Assembly: GCA_965215475.1 (NCBI GenBank)
Contig: OZ244061.1
Span: 124,001-188,000, forward strand
Length of the DNA: 64,000 nt
Source of the DNA: Bin80 sp965215475
Lineage (GTDB): Bacteria > Bacteroidota > Rhodothermia > Rhodothermales > Bin80
Reading direction: 5' to 3'
Part shown: piece by piece, positions 37,223-46,859 of the stretch
Position numbering within the stretch: position 1 is the stretch's first letter
Layout: each line of letters starts with the position of its first letter
Translations under genes and position numbers: made by a program
Notes under the pieces: model-generated
What the model saw: only the letters and a program-made list of their open reading frames with translations
What the model was told of the DNA's origin: nothing
The model's database searches: none

Positions 37223-40200
37223 TCAGTAGCTGAGTGCGCCTCGGACATTGAGTCCTAGATTTCTTCGCGAGTGTGCCAATCCGAAGACCGAGACACGCAT
37301 CCGATCCCACGGGCGTAGCTGGGTTCCCACCCGATACATCCTTCCGTGAGGCATCTGAGTGACCCCCACGACCGAGCGGGCCACGCCCGACTTCATCGGG
37401 GTCCCATAGGCGAATTCTACCTCCGTCCTGTACAGGTTCGCCGCCGAGGAAGTCACATCCAGGATCGTCTGTTGCCGGTGGAGACGATCCCCGTACGTCG
37501 GCCCCCAGGATGGGCGAATCGTCATCCCCCATCCGGTCGAACCGCCCCCAACCTGCACCACCCCTGAAGCGCCCCACTCGGTAAACCCCTCGGCGGTATG
37601 CATCACCAACCCTTGGGTCCGAAGCTCCGCCTTGACCTGTCCCGACGCAAACCGCACCCCGCCCCCAAGCTCCAACCCGGTTCCCGTCTCGGCATGGCCC
37701 CCATCCTGCCGCACATTCGCCTCCACATACGGACGAATCTTTTCATGAACCCTTAATACCCCCTGAACCCCCACACGGACACGGATCACCTCCCCACGAA
37801 CCTCATATTGGTCCACCTCGGCCTCCGCCACCAGCACATCCCCATGCAGCGTCCATCCAGCCCTACGGGTGGATCTCCATGTCCCCTCCACGCCTGCCGC
37901 CCCAAAGACGGAGACCAACCGCCCCTCCAAGGGCGCCACTTCCGTCTGCCCACGACCATACCCCAACGCGAGCCATGCCTCCCAATCCACCCACTGAACC
38001 GAAACATACGGAACCACCTGGGTCAAGGAGCTCTGCACCTGCCCCGATTCCGCCAACCTCCGATACGATCCCTCCCCCAAACTGTGGGTCACCAGAAGAC
38101 CCGTCCTCCATCCGCTCGGCCAACGATAATCGGTCCCCAGCATCGCGGTCGTGACCTCGCCCCGCAGATTCAGCACCCCCTCCCCACGCCCATGGAACCG
38201 CGTGAACGCGCCTTGCCCCCATACGCTCAGCCAGCCCCGATCGACTCCTTGTTCTTGTACTACCCGACACCCCGCCAACAACTCGCCCAGGGACGGCCTC
38301 CAACGTGATCGCGCGCCCCAGAGTTGAACCAACCCCATCCGCTCCGCAGCCCTGCACGAGGAGCTCGTTGGACGACTCCGCAATCCCTCCACCACCTGGA
38401 TCGTAGAGGTCCGCACAAATCGTACGGCATGGGCCCGCATCACCTCCGGCGAGGGACTCTCCTCCTGAATCGTTGCGACCGCCATCGCTTTCTCAATCGT
38501 TCCCTCCGTGGTGTGCTCCAAACGCATCCCAAACGTCTTCCCCTGCCAAGGCACCCGCCCAGGAACCAGATCTACCTCAATCGTTTGCTCCCATTCGCCC
38601 GGGGCAAACGTCAGTACCCCCATGATGGCATGATAGTCCTCGCCCGCACGGGCCGTCTGATCCTCCGTACGATAGTGCACCCGAACGTTCGTCTCACTCG
38701 GAGCGGACAACTGTACCGCAAACTGAACCCGCTCCCCCCTCATCACGGCATCGTCAATCCGAACCGCCAGGGCACGCGCCGCATCAAAGATCGTGACCTG
38801 TCCCTCGGGGCGCGCAATCGATACCTGCCCTACAGGCCGCGCATTCGCGATCCGTACGGTAAACTGCTCCTCCTGCTCCGCGATCTCATCCGGAATCAGT
38901 TCAATCTGGATCTGCCCCGCTCTTGAGCCTGGATCAAAAATGACAAGCCCCCGAGAACGCACATAATCCTCCCCCGAGGTGGCGGTGCCCGCCACGGTTT
39001 CATAACTGACCGTGATCGGGACCTCGGTTGACCGGTTGAGCTCGACCCGCAAATCCACGCGCCCCGCACGCTCCTGCGCCTGCGCATCATATATGGAAAT
39101 CGTGACGGGCATCTGATCGGTAATCCGAAGCGCCAACTCGGCGCGCTCCCCATCATAGCCTCCCCCAGAAGCCGTGTGGAGCACAGTCAGGGTTTCATCG
39201 TCGAGATCCCGATCCTGCACCGCCTCGACCGTCACCTTCTGAGGAACCTCCCAGTTGGAGGAATGGAACCGCAGGGACATGGGCGTCAGCGTCGCCTTTC
39301 CCTCATCCCCACGTAGCGTTACCTCCACCTCGGACGTGGGCGCGGACGTCAACACCACCGTATAGGTGCCCGAAGGCCCCCCTTCCGTAATCTCCAGAAA
39401 CGCGGGATCCAGTTGAATCCCCTTCAAATCCGTTTCTTCTATATCCAGGACCGTCACCGGTAGATCTTCCCTCCGTCCATCGTAGATGGCATCCAAGCTG
39501 CTTGCGCGATGCGTCAGGACTACGTCTTCTTCTATGGCATCATCGTCAGGGGGGGCCATGACCGTGACCCCCTGAGGAGAATCCCAATCGTCCGCGGTAA
39601 AGGTCAACACCGGAGGCGTCCAGGTGATCCGCTCCGATCCTTCGGTCAACAACGCAAGCGTCACCGGTGACCGAGGCTCCGACGAAAGACTTACGGTATA
39701 ATCTGCTGCGTCGGCCCCCTCGACCACCGTCAGAGAACGTGGAGAAAGAACGATCCCCGCCTCATCATAATCCAGGATGGTCACCTCCTCAGAAGATGGA
39801 GTGCCGCGGAGCAGGCCCTGACGCAAGACTCTTCCGATGGCAACGGTAAACCTTTCCGCATGTTCGGCGATCTCATCGTCCCGAATCTCTATCCGAACAG
39901 AACCCGACCTTTGCCCCGCAGGAATCGTTATGGAAGCGGGGCCGATGTAATCCACCCCCTCGGTCGCAGGTGCCTCCCCCGTTCCTTCATAGATCAGTGG
40001 AATCATCACCTCGGTGGTTTGGAGGGCCCTGCTGAGCTCGGCGGTCAACGTCACCTCATCCCCTTCATTGACCTCGACAGGCGTGGCCAAAAGGGTGACA
40101 CTTACCGCGCCTGCATCCAGGACCGTGACCTCTATATCCCCTTTGACTCCATCATACCCGCCACCATTTGCAGTTAAAGTAAGGATTTCAGTCTCATTAC

Positions 40201-42748
40201 TCGTATTATCATCTCGGGGTGCCCTGACCGTTACAGATTGGGGATCACCATAATTGGAGCGCGTAAACGTGAGGGTTTCAGGAAAGCGCGTCAGATCGGG
40301 ATTCTTGAATACTGGGATCGTGACCGTGACCGTGCCAGTGGGCGGCGTAGAAAGAGATACGGTGAAGTCCGATGAAGAACCCTCCTCGACAGAGATCTCT
40401 ACTGGGTCCAGCACCAAGCTAGCCTGATCGTTATCGTTTACCTTGACGGTAACCTCCCCTTCAACCCCATTATACCCACCTCCACTGGCAGTTAAGATAA
40501 GCGTTTCTTCCTCATTCTCCGCATTTAAATCTTTAGCTGCCGTGACCGTCACAGACTGGGGACTATTATAATTGGATGCATTAAATATGAGGGGTTCAGA
40601 AGACCAAGAAAGATCGGGATTCTTGAATGCTGGGATCGTGACCGTGACCGTGCCAGTGGGCGGCGTAGAAAGAGATACGGTGAAGTCCGATGAAGAACCC
40701 TCCTCGACAGAGACCTCTACTGGGTCCAGCACCAAGCTAGCTCCTGCCAGATCGTTATCGTTTACCTTGACGGTAACCTGTCCGGTGACCCCATCATACC
40801 CGCCTCCACTGGCCGTAAGAGTAAGGATTTCAGTCTCATCATCCGTATCTGAATCTTCAGCTGCCTTGACCGTCACAGACTGGGGACTATTATGATTGGA
40901 TGCATTAAATATGAGGGGTTCAGAAGACCAAGAAAGATCGGGATTCTTGAATGCTGGAATTGTGACCGTGACCGTGCCAGTGGGCGGCGTAGAAAGAGAT
41001 ACGGTGAAGTCCGATGAAGAACCCTCCTCGACAGAGACCGCTGGGGCCAGCACCAAGCTAGCTCCTGCCAGATCGTTATCGTTTACCTTGACGGTAATCT
41101 GTCCGGTGACCCCATCATACCCGCCTCCACTGGCAGTAAGAGTAAGGATTTCAGTCTCATTATCCGTATCTGAATCTTCAGCTGCCTTGACCCACACAGG
41201 CAAGGATCTAGACTCGAAAGGGGGGAATTTGAAGGGATTGTCTGGGCCATGCGATAGGGCCTCGTCTCCGAATTCTGAAATCGTTACCGTGACCTCGCCG
41301 GATGTCTGCGCCGCTAACCGTACATCCAAAATTTTTCTAGGCCCACCTTCCTCCAAAGTGATGGTGGTCGGAGTAATCTCCAGCCTCGGCTCGTCGTCAT
41401 CGATAATCGTCACAGAGACTCGCCCCCGTTCAAGGTCATACCCACCCCCACTAGCCTCTAAGAAGATCTCTTCGGAATCATTTACGAAGTTATCATCATG
41501 TCCTGCGATAAGTGTGACCTCTTGGGATACATTCCAATTATTGGCTGTAAAGGTCAGACTGGATTTGTCCGCTGTAAGAATTCCAACCCCCAGAGGAATA
41601 CTGACCGTAACATCGTTATTCCCAAAATCCCCCAGAGGAGCTTCCGAAAGCTGCACCTCAAACGTACCTCCTACGGGATCTCCTTCTTTGATCGTAAGTG
41701 CCGATGGATCCACGATGAGCCCAGGATCATCGTCATCACCTATCGTGACGGCAATCCGTCCTTTAGTGCCTAAAGTAGGGTGTCCAGGAGGCGCGTCCGT
41801 CACGGCAATTGTTAAATCTACTTGATCATCCACGTCATCAGGATCGTGAGCGGCAATTATTTCAGTTTGAACAGTGGGAGTGCAGTATCCAGGGCCATCA
41901 AGTGTAGTACATCGGGACCATTGATTTGATGTTACCATGTGAACCGCCTGACCTAAGGTCAAATCTGTCCCTTCGAATCCACTCCAAGTAACTGTGATGT
42001 CTATGAATGAGTTGTCAGGTGAACGTACATAAATAAAATATGTCTTACTCAGTATACTTTCTCCCTCGGGAACATACTCCTCATATGGGGGCCGATCATA
42101 AATGGTAATCTCGGCTATATATTTGAGGCCGTCATAGCCTCCCCCTGATGCCGTGAAGGTGAGCGTTACTTCTTCATCCAAGTTGTCCAGGTCTAACTGT
42201 GTCGTTATCGTCAGAATCTGAGGTCTTTGCCATTTACGAACAGGAAATGTTAATTCTGGTGAATTTGGAACTACATTCGTCCCCTGATGCCCTGAAATTG
42301 TAAAGGTAACATCTCCCGATGGGGGAGCCAAATGCGGTAAAAGTTCAACAATAAATGAGGCGTTACTACCTTCTCTAACCGTTCGAGGAGCAAATTCCCA
42401 TGGAATTTCGTCGTCCAGAATCGTGACCGTCAACCCTTTGGATCTCGTATCTCCTCCCGAATTCGTAAAAGATAACGGAATGACGGGGTCAGGTATTGCA
42501 TCGGAATCTTGGTTTGCCGTCAGGGTTACCTCTTGAGCTATATTCCAATTTTGATCCGTAAAGGTCAACTGGTTCGGGCTTACGCTCAGATCTGTGTTCT
42601 CATGCCCCGTGATCGTTACGGTCACGTCCGCTGAGGGCTGAGAACTGAGTGTCCATGAAATTTCCCTTGAATTTCCCTCCAGAATGGTTACAGACTCTTG
42701 AGATTGACTTTTTTGCCCGAGAGATATCCAATCCTGCCCCCCCCCCAT
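37223..42748 (-). CDS. Giant Calx-beta-like repeat surface protein with C-terminal autotransporter-like barrel
   Basis: 1841 residues in this frame. About 14 tandem beta domains of some 90-110 residues run from the start to about residue 1400; each has the pattern EEGSSSDFTVSLSTPPTGTV, VTIPAF, LTFTANNWN, PQSVTVKA, EILTLTASGGGYDGV and ends VKVNDND. They resemble Calx-beta/VCBS-like modules. The last 400 residues form an aromatic-alternating barrel (GTDYRWPSGWRTGLLVTHSLG in part) ending LNVRGALSY. This frame has no signal peptide: its first ATG sits at the edge of a G10 run, and the missing signal peptide and another exported domain lie upstream in two other frames. The gene is therefore switched off, phase-variable or decaying. 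The 3' portion (37.2-39.9 kb) is visibly more GC-rich than its surroundings. Confidence 0.8.
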   Translation of the reverse strand: MGGGQDWISLGQKSQSQESVTILEGNSREISWTLSSQPSADVTVTITGHENTDLSVSPNQLTFTDQNWNIAQEVTLTANQDSDAIPDPVIPLSFTNSGGDTRSKGLTVTILDDEIPWEFAPRTVREGSNASFIVELLPHLAPPSGDVTFTISGHQGTNVVPNSPELTFPVRKWQRPQILTITTQLDLDNLDEEVTLTFTASGGGYDGLKYIAEITIYDRPPYEEYVPEGESILSKTYFIYVRSPDNSFIDITVTWSGFEGTDLTLGQAVHMVTSNQWSRCTTLDGPGYCTPTVQTEIIAAHDPDDVDDQVDLTIAVTDAPPGHPTLGTKGRIAVTIGDDDDPGLIVDPSALTIKEGDPVGGTFEVQLSEAPLGDFGNNDVTVSIPLGVGILTADKSSLTFTANNWNVSQEVTLIAGHDDNFVNDSEEIFLEASGGGYDLERGRVSVTIIDDDEPRLEITPTTITLEEGGPRKILDVRLAAQTSGEVTVTISEFGDEALSHGPDNPFKFPPFESRSLPVWVKAAEDSDTDNETEILTLTASGGGYDGVTGQITVKVNDNDLAGASLVLAPAVSVEEGSSSDFTVSLSTPPTGTVTVTIPAFKNPDLSWSSEPLIFNASNHNSPQSVTVKAAEDSDTDDETEILTLTASGGGYDGVTGQVTVKVNDNDLAGASLVLDPVEVSVEEGSSSDFTVSLSTPPTGTVTVTIPAFKNPDLSWSSEPLIFNASNYNSPQSVTVTAAKDLNAENEEETLILTASGGGYNGVEGEVTVKVNDNDQASLVLDPVEISVEEGSSSDFTVSLSTPPTGTVTVTIPVFKNPDLTRFPETLTFTRSNYGDPQSVTVRAPRDDNTSNETEILTLTANGGGYDGVKGDIEVTVLDAGAVSVTLLATPVEVNEGDEVTLTAELSRALQTTEVMIPLIYEGTGEAPATEGVDYIGPASITIPAGQRSGSVRIEIRDDEIAEHAERFTVAIGRVLRQGLLRGTPSSEEVTILDYDEAGIVLSPRSLTVVEGADAADYTVSLSSEPRSPVTLALLTEGSERITWTPPVLTFTADDWDSPQGVTVMAPPDDDAIEEDVVLTHRASSLDAIYDGRREDLPVTVLDIEETDLKGIQLDPAFLEITEGGPSGTYTVVLTSAPTSEVEVTLRGDEGKATLTPMSLRFHSSNWEVPQKVTVEAVQDRDLDDETLTVLHTASGGGYDGERAELALRITDQMPVTISIYDAQAQERAGRVDLRVELNRSTEVPITVSYETVAGTATSGEDYVRSRGLVIFDPGSRAGQIQIELIPDEIAEQEEQFTVRIANARPVGQVSIARPEGQVTIFDAARALAVRIDDAVMRGERVQFAVQLSAPSETNVRVHYRTEDQTARAGEDYHAIMGVLTFAPGEWEQTIEVDLVPGRVPWQGKTFGMRLEHTTEGTIEKAMAVATIQEESPSPEVMRAHAVRFVRTSTIQVVEGLRSRPTSSSCRAAERMGLVQLWGARSRWRPSLGELLAGCRVVQEQGVDRGWLSVWGQGAFTRFHGRGEGVLNLRGEVTTAMLGTDYRWPSGWRTGLLVTHSLGEGSYRRLAESGQVQSSLTQVVPYVSVQWVDWEAWLALGYGRGQTEVAPLEGRLVSVFGAAGVEGTWRSTRRAGWTLHGDVLVAEAEVDQYEVRGEVIRVRVGVQGVLRVHEKIRPYVEANVRQDGGHAETGTGLELGGGVRFASGQVKAELRTQGLVMHTAEGFTEWGASGVVQVGGGSTGWGMTIRPSWGPTYGDRLHRQQTILDVTSSAANLYRTEVEFAYGTPMKSGVARSVVGVTQMPHGRMYRVGTQLRPWDRMRVSVFGLAHSRRNLGLNVRGALSY
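40257..41200 (-). repeat. Three near-identical repeat units inside the Calx-beta-like gene
   Basis: A landmark sequence (GTGCCAGTGGGCGG on the plus strand) recurs at 40332, 40650 and 40974, giving periods of 318 and 324 bases. The units encode about 106 and 108 residues and are almost identical at DNA level, unlike the other domains of the protein, suggesting recent duplication or gene conversion. Confidence 0.85.
42737..42746 (-). repeat. C10 (coding-strand G10) tract at a frame break
   Basis: Ten C bases on the plus strand. On the coding strand an A-rich stretch and ATG lead into ten Gs. The upstream frame reads ILRKNGGG and then leaves the main frame; loss of one G would join it to QDWISLGQK of the big protein. 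Confidence 0.9.
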
Positions 42749-43107
42749 TTTTTCTCAGAATGGCCGTTTGATCTTGCCCTAAATGACCAATATCTGAATT
42801 CCAGACAGGCCCGATCAGTGCGTCAGAGATAAAATCGTTAGACTCATCCTCAAAGGGCACATCAGGAAGTCGAAACAGATCCACTCCCCCCATGTCCCAA
42901 GACCATAATTCTAGTCCTTTCTCATCATGCCCAGCAAAAAACTCAATCCGAAAATCTCCAAGATCTTTATGATCTTCTCCTGATTTCTATACTAGACGAG
43001 TATTCGTTCTCCTGAACGAGTTGGACTGATGCCTGACCAAAAACCACGGACGGAAGAAACCATAGAAACCACATCCCAACCCTCAGAGCTCCTCTGGGGC
43101 GGATCAC
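42749..43107 (-). pseudogene. Displaced 5' end of the Calx-beta-like gene: signal peptide and ELWxxDGT-like domain in two other frames
   Basis: From a GTG at 43107 (or ATG at 43074) one frame encodes a signal peptide (VGMWFLWFLPSVVFGQ-AS) and stops at 42967. A second frame, open from 42986 to 42600, encodes FRIEFFAGHDEKGLELWSWD, which resembles ELWxxDGT repeats, and reaches the G10 tract as ILRKNGGG. The two frames switch within 42969-42986, where no homopolymer is present. Read in order they make one continuous protein N-terminus for the big repeat protein. Thus one break is in a slippable tract and one is not, which leans toward decay or a sequence error at the first site. Confidence 0.65.
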
Positions 43108-43592
43108 AAAGCCCTCTTTTCTATCCTTAAAGTAGAACCCTTGCATTTCCTATGGAATCTCTTGCAAAACCTCTAATTTGTAAGACGTTTGAGAAAAACT
43201 TTAACTTTGAAACACGGACTATAACTGTTTAAATGGAAGAGAAGTAACTTTTGTACCCTCATCATTGTTCCCTTCAAAGAAAAAATGATGGCATTCCTTT
43301 TCTCATGTAGAATAAAGGGGTGCCGCCCCCATTTTTTCTAGCCATAAATCTTTTGGCCACTAAAAAGAGTATTGGATTCTTGTATCGCTTACCATTCAGG
43401 AACAGAAAAATTGTACCGAATTTTCATCAAAATAGTCCAGTGAGCACGATGTGTTCTCTAAGCAAAGTGCAAGTATTACTTTCAGTTCAAGGGGTATGCC
43501 TGGGTACTCGTTTTGTTGATTTTCCGTGATTTTTAAAAATCGGGAATTTTTTTATTTGAATAATTGTTATATTTGACGTGTCTGGTATGATT
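43108..43592. other. AT-rich intergenic region without a convincing gene
   Basis: No reading frame with a recognisable product. At 43326-43339 the minus strand repeats the AGAAAAAATGGGGG context seen before the G10 tract at 42737, here with only five Gs. A TATATTTG motif at about 43567-43574 fits the -7 element of Bacteroidota promoters (TAnnTTTG) and could drive the RNA that follows. Confidence 0.4.
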
Positions 43593-43685
43593 AGGCCCCA
43601 CAGCATATACCTTGTCTCTCTATTGGCATAATTCGGTTTGGTTAAAGGTGAAAATCGACAAGGCAGAGTTGTGGGGCCTTTTTTA
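43593..43685 (+). ncRNA. Candidate structured small RNA ending in a terminator
   Basis: AGGCCCCACA at 43593-43602 pairs perfectly with TGTGGGGCCT at 43670-43679, closing about 67 bases, and is followed by a run of Ts (43679-43684). Inside, CCTTGTC at 43610-43616 pairs perfectly with GACAAGG at 43657-43663. This nested arrangement with a T tail looks like a short structured RNA or a riboregulator/attenuator ahead of the LolC/E-type gene, 260 bases downstream. It does not contain SRP RNA signature bases. Family unknown. Confidence 0.55.
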
Positions 43686-43946
43686 TTTCTTTTCTGATCC
43701 TTCTGTCATAGAGTGTGCGGGGTTGAATGCAGTTGCACATCTCAGATTTAAACCTGTCCGAACGAATATGACGGATAATCTGCGGACTTTTTCGTACGAA
43801 CAGTTATTCACGAGTACAAGCTCTAGTAGTTTTCCCTCCATTCCTCATAAATCAGTTTTCAGGGTATTCATGTAGCTTCGCTGACTGATCCAAGTTGGGT
43901 GATCTTCGTACTATCGGGGCAGTGAATCCATCAATCGAGAAATCTT

Positions 43947-45182
43947 TTGCTCTTTAAGATTTTTATAGCTTGGCGATATTTACGCGGCGCACAGGGAGGA
44001 GAGAGTGGAAGAAAATTTTTGAAATTAATCTCCTATATAGCGGTCGGGGGGGTATCACTTGGGGTTGCAACCCTTCTCTTAGCCCTTTCAGTCGTGCGCG
44101 GCTTCAGTGAAGAGATTGAAATCAAGATTACGGGGTTTGGTGCTCATGTTCAAGTTGAGAATATCCGACAGGCTCCGCTGGATCAAGCACCTGAACTGAT
44201 TACTGAAATCAGAAAGCATGAGGGAATCGTCTCTGTCCAGCCCGTCGTTACTGAGTTTGTACTGCTTCGTAGATCCAGTCAAGATATTGATGGAGTCGGT
44301 TTATGGGGAACGGATCGACTTCCTGTTTATCTGGAAGGGAATCTCATTCAAGGGTCAGGTAGTTTTGAATTGGTCACAACTCCGCATCTGATCATTGGGA
44401 ATCGCCTTGCGGAGAGCCTTGGTCTTTCTATTGGCGACCACGTAACCTTGCTTTCAACAAGGAACTTATCAAATACCCAAGCACTCCTTGCTAGCCGGCC
44501 AAGCATCAAGCAGTTTGTCATCACAGGGATTTACGAAACAGCTTTATCCGACTTTGATCAAACCTATGTATTTACAGATATTCACACAGCGAGGCAATTG
44601 CTTGATTACACATCCGAACAAGTATCACGTTTTGATGTGATGCTTCAAGATGTAACAGAGTCCCAATCAGTTGCGCGACTTCTTGAGGAATCTCTTGGTC
44701 TTGGGATCTTGGCTCGGAGTATTTTTGAGATCTATCGCGGACTTTTTGCATGGGTTGATCTTCAGGAGGCAATCATTCCATTGATCATTGGCGTTCTGAT
44801 CCTTGTCGCTGCATTTAACGTAATGGGGACACTCCTGATGATTGTTCTGGAAAAAGCTAGGGAGATTGGAATACTTGCCAGTATGGGGGCATCACAGCGT
44901 GATATTCGGTGGCTATATCTATACCTAGGATTTTTTGTAGGCGGACTAGGAACCGTGATTGGATTGCTCCTTGCATGGGGGCTTGGCGCAATACAATTAC
45001 ATTATGGCATCATTGGTTTACCCGCGGAAGCCTATTACATGGATACAGCTCCTGTTTCTATGCATATCAGTGATTTCGTTCTTGTTGCCGTCGTGTCGCT
45101 GTTATTGTGTTTGGGAGCATCCTATTTCCCTGCACGCACGGCATCACGAATTCTACCGCTACGCGTACTTCGATTTCGATAG
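43947..45182 (+). CDS. LolC/LolE-type lipoprotein-releasing ABC permease
   Basis: A 411-residue inner-membrane protein with the MacB/FtsX architecture: TM1 at about 25-50 (VGGVSLGVATLLLALSVVRGF in part), a periplasmic domain, and three C-terminal helices at about 270-410 with LEKAREIGILASMGAS between the first two, the hallmark of this family. The TTG at 43947 is used because no ATG or GTG lies between the upstream stop and the conserved LFKIFIAWRYLRG. LolC/E extracts lipoproteins from the inner membrane with LolD; no lolD is adjacent. Confidence 0.92.
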   Translation: MLFKIFIAWRYLRGAQGGESGRKFLKLISYIAVGGVSLGVATLLLALSVVRGFSEEIEIKITGFGAHVQVENIRQAPLDQAPELITEIRKHEGIVSVQPVVTEFVLLRRSSQDIDGVGLWGTDRLPVYLEGNLIQGSGSFELVTTPHLIIGNRLAESLGLSIGDHVTLLSTRNLSNTQALLASRPSIKQFVITGIYETALSDFDQTYVFTDIHTARQLLDYTSEQVSRFDVMLQDVTESQSVARLLEESLGLGILARSIFEIYRGLFAWVDLQEAIIPLIIGVLILVAAFNVMGTLLMIVLEKAREIGILASMGASQRDIRWLYLYLGFFVGGLGTVIGLLLAWGLGAIQLHYGIIGLPAEAYYMDTAPVSMHISDFVLVAVVSLLLCLGASYFPARTASRILPLRVLRFR

Positions 45183-45395
45183 GAAATCGGCATGGAAGAA
45201 TTTGATTGCAAAGGGCTTGATTCAGTAAACGAAGGAAGATATGTGAGCATGATTGCTCTATACATTACTGGCACAGGGAGCCATCAAAAAACTCCGTACT
45301 GGGCTCTGAAGGCAATAGCGGTCCAGGTATCCCAATCCAGCAAATGAGTATGGAAACCAGAAGCCCACTTCTGTGTTTGTTTCTTTTCAGTCGAG

Positions 45396-45761
45396 ATGTT
45401 TTCATTTTACCGAGCCCTAAAAATGAGAGAATGGACAATAAAACGTCTCCGATTCAAACGAGTAAGTGAACCGCTGAATCAATTAGAGCAGCTCTTCAAG
45501 ACTGCTCATGAGGAATTCTTTAAGGACGGCAAGGTGGAATTGATCCGAGTTCGGGAGCCTCTCCCATTTGACAATCCTGACTATTTGAAGATCGCATTTG
45601 TTTACAGTTCACCGAAGGAGCGTAATTATAGGGAAACGATGGATTTCTTTAAACATGTTCGCCTCAAACTGGAAGAACTCAATGACGAGCGTTTTCCAGT
45701 CATGTCATTTATAGACTACGAGGACTATCTCGAAAACACCCCCAAGGAACTCTTGGCTTGA
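45396..45761 (+). CDS. Small uncharacterised protein upstream of a HEPN gene
   Basis: 121 residues, charged, soluble, with no signal peptide or membrane helix. A central part (VREPLPFDNPDYLKIAFVY) and a terminal FPVMSFIDYEDY look conserved in style, but I cannot name a family. It is 224 bases upstream of a HEPN-domain gene and may be its partner, as in two-gene toxin-antitoxin-like pairs; that is inference. An alternative start is the ATG nine codons in. Confidence 0.6.
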   Translation: MFSFYRALKMREWTIKRLRFKRVSEPLNQLEQLFKTAHEEFFKDGKVELIRVREPLPFDNPDYLKIAFVYSSPKERNYRETMDFFKHVRLKLEELNDERFPVMSFIDYEDYLENTPKELLA

Positions 45762-45984
45762 TTGTAAAGCTCTCTCTAGTTTTAAGTAGTTCCAAATGCG
45801 ATCAACAAAGTCATAATAAAATTACGGGAAGGTATCAACGAAGGCAGATCTTGTAGTGTGTTGAAATTCCAGTTCTAGAATTGGAGTGCTATTCTCAAAA
45901 GAAGACTAATAGCTCTTGAGCAAAGTATTTGAATTCAAGCAAGAAGTCAGGACCATTATGTTATCGATTAACGGTTAATCGTCT

Positions 45985-46455
45985 ATGAACTCCTTACATC
46001 TTATTAATTCTGCCAAAAACCTTGCAATAGGGACAGGGGGGAAGCCTCGACAGGCAAACTTACGGCGCGCTATCAGCACGGCCTACTATGCTATGTTTCA
46101 CTGCGTAGCGAAAGCATGTGCGGATGCATTTATTGGTACTTCCAAAACAAGAAATGATGGGGCTTGGGAGCAAGTTTATCGATCGCTAACTCATACCCAC
46201 GTAGCACGGTGTTGCAATAGAAAAGGGATCATGAATACATTTCCTACAGGAATCCAAGAGTTTAGTGATACGTTCTTAAAACTCCAGTCCATGCGGTACG
46301 ATACCGACTACAATCCAAGTGAAATGTTTTATCTATCTGATGTATTAGAGGACATTCAACGTGCTGAAGATGCGATCAATGATTTCAAGAAGGCCAAAAT
46401 CTATGAGCGCAAAGCATTTGCTGCATTTGCAGCTACGAATTCACGAAAAGCATAG
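45985..46455 (+). CDS. HEPN-domain protein
   Basis: 156 residues, all helical. LRRAISTAYYAMFHCVAKA at about 26-44 matches the HEPN helix with the tyrosine pair and a following Arg-to-His spacing, and MRYDTDYNPSE near 105-115 fits the conserved (R)xxADYxP region. HEPN proteins are often RNases or their partners in toxin-antitoxin and defence loci. It lies between a small unknown gene and a Type ISP restriction-modification gene, so a defence island role is plausible. Confidence 0.78.
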   Translation: MNSLHLINSAKNLAIGTGGKPRQANLRRAISTAYYAMFHCVAKACADAFIGTSKTRNDGAWEQVYRSLTHTHVARCCNRKGIMNTFPTGIQEFSDTFLKLQSMRYDTDYNPSEMFYLSDVLEDIQRAEDAINDFKKAKIYERKAFAAFAATNSRKA

Positions 46456-46859
46456 CCATCTAAACTTTTGAGATATAGTCGACTAGTGCCAGATCGGCGG
46501 CTATGGATGGATACGTTTATCGAAATACAGAACGTGTTAGAACCTATTAGATCGTTGCTATAGATCTAGCTTTGACGAAGAGTTTTTTCTTCTCACTGAG
46601 ATCATTTGGAGATAGGTTTCTGGGTTCCTCTTTACGAAACTTTCTACGAAGTACTTGAAAGTTTAATTTTGATTAATTGCATCAGTCATGATATTTTTTC
46701 AAGGAATCACGCTGATCGTGATTCCGTGGCATATGGATTAAAATAGATTCATTCAGCCAGCACAGAATCGAATTTTAGAAATAGTAGCGTTACAATTGCA
46801 GAATTCACGATATTTTAACCCAATCGTATTCAAACAGAGAAATTCATAATCAAATCCAG
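46456..46859. promoter_or_regulatory. Intergenic region with two perfect inverted repeats upstream of the restriction-modification gene
   Basis: AAACTTTC at 46637-46644 pairs with GAAAGTTT at 46657-46664 across 12 bases, and GGAATCACG at 46704-46712 pairs with CGTGATTCC at 46718-46726 across CTGAT. Neither is followed by a T tract. The second, 133 bases before the start codon, has the form of a dimeric repressor operator. No gene is seen in the region. Confidence 0.5.

Noticed and set aside
39551..39557. Other G/C runs of six or seven bases (39549-39555, 44046-44052, 63870s) as phase-variation tracts
   Set aside because: They are short, in frame and inside otherwise intact genes, so there is no evidence of switching.
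40572..41825. Long plus-strand frames inside the Calx-beta-like gene
   Set aside because: They mirror the repeated, stop-poor coding sequence of the minus-strand gene and encode no recognisable domain.
43593..43685. Structured RNA taken as bacterial SRP (4.5S) RNA or a B12 riboswitch
   Set aside because: The SRP tetraloop and GUCAGG/GGAAG bases are absent, and there is no B12 box. Kept only as an unnamed candidate RNA.
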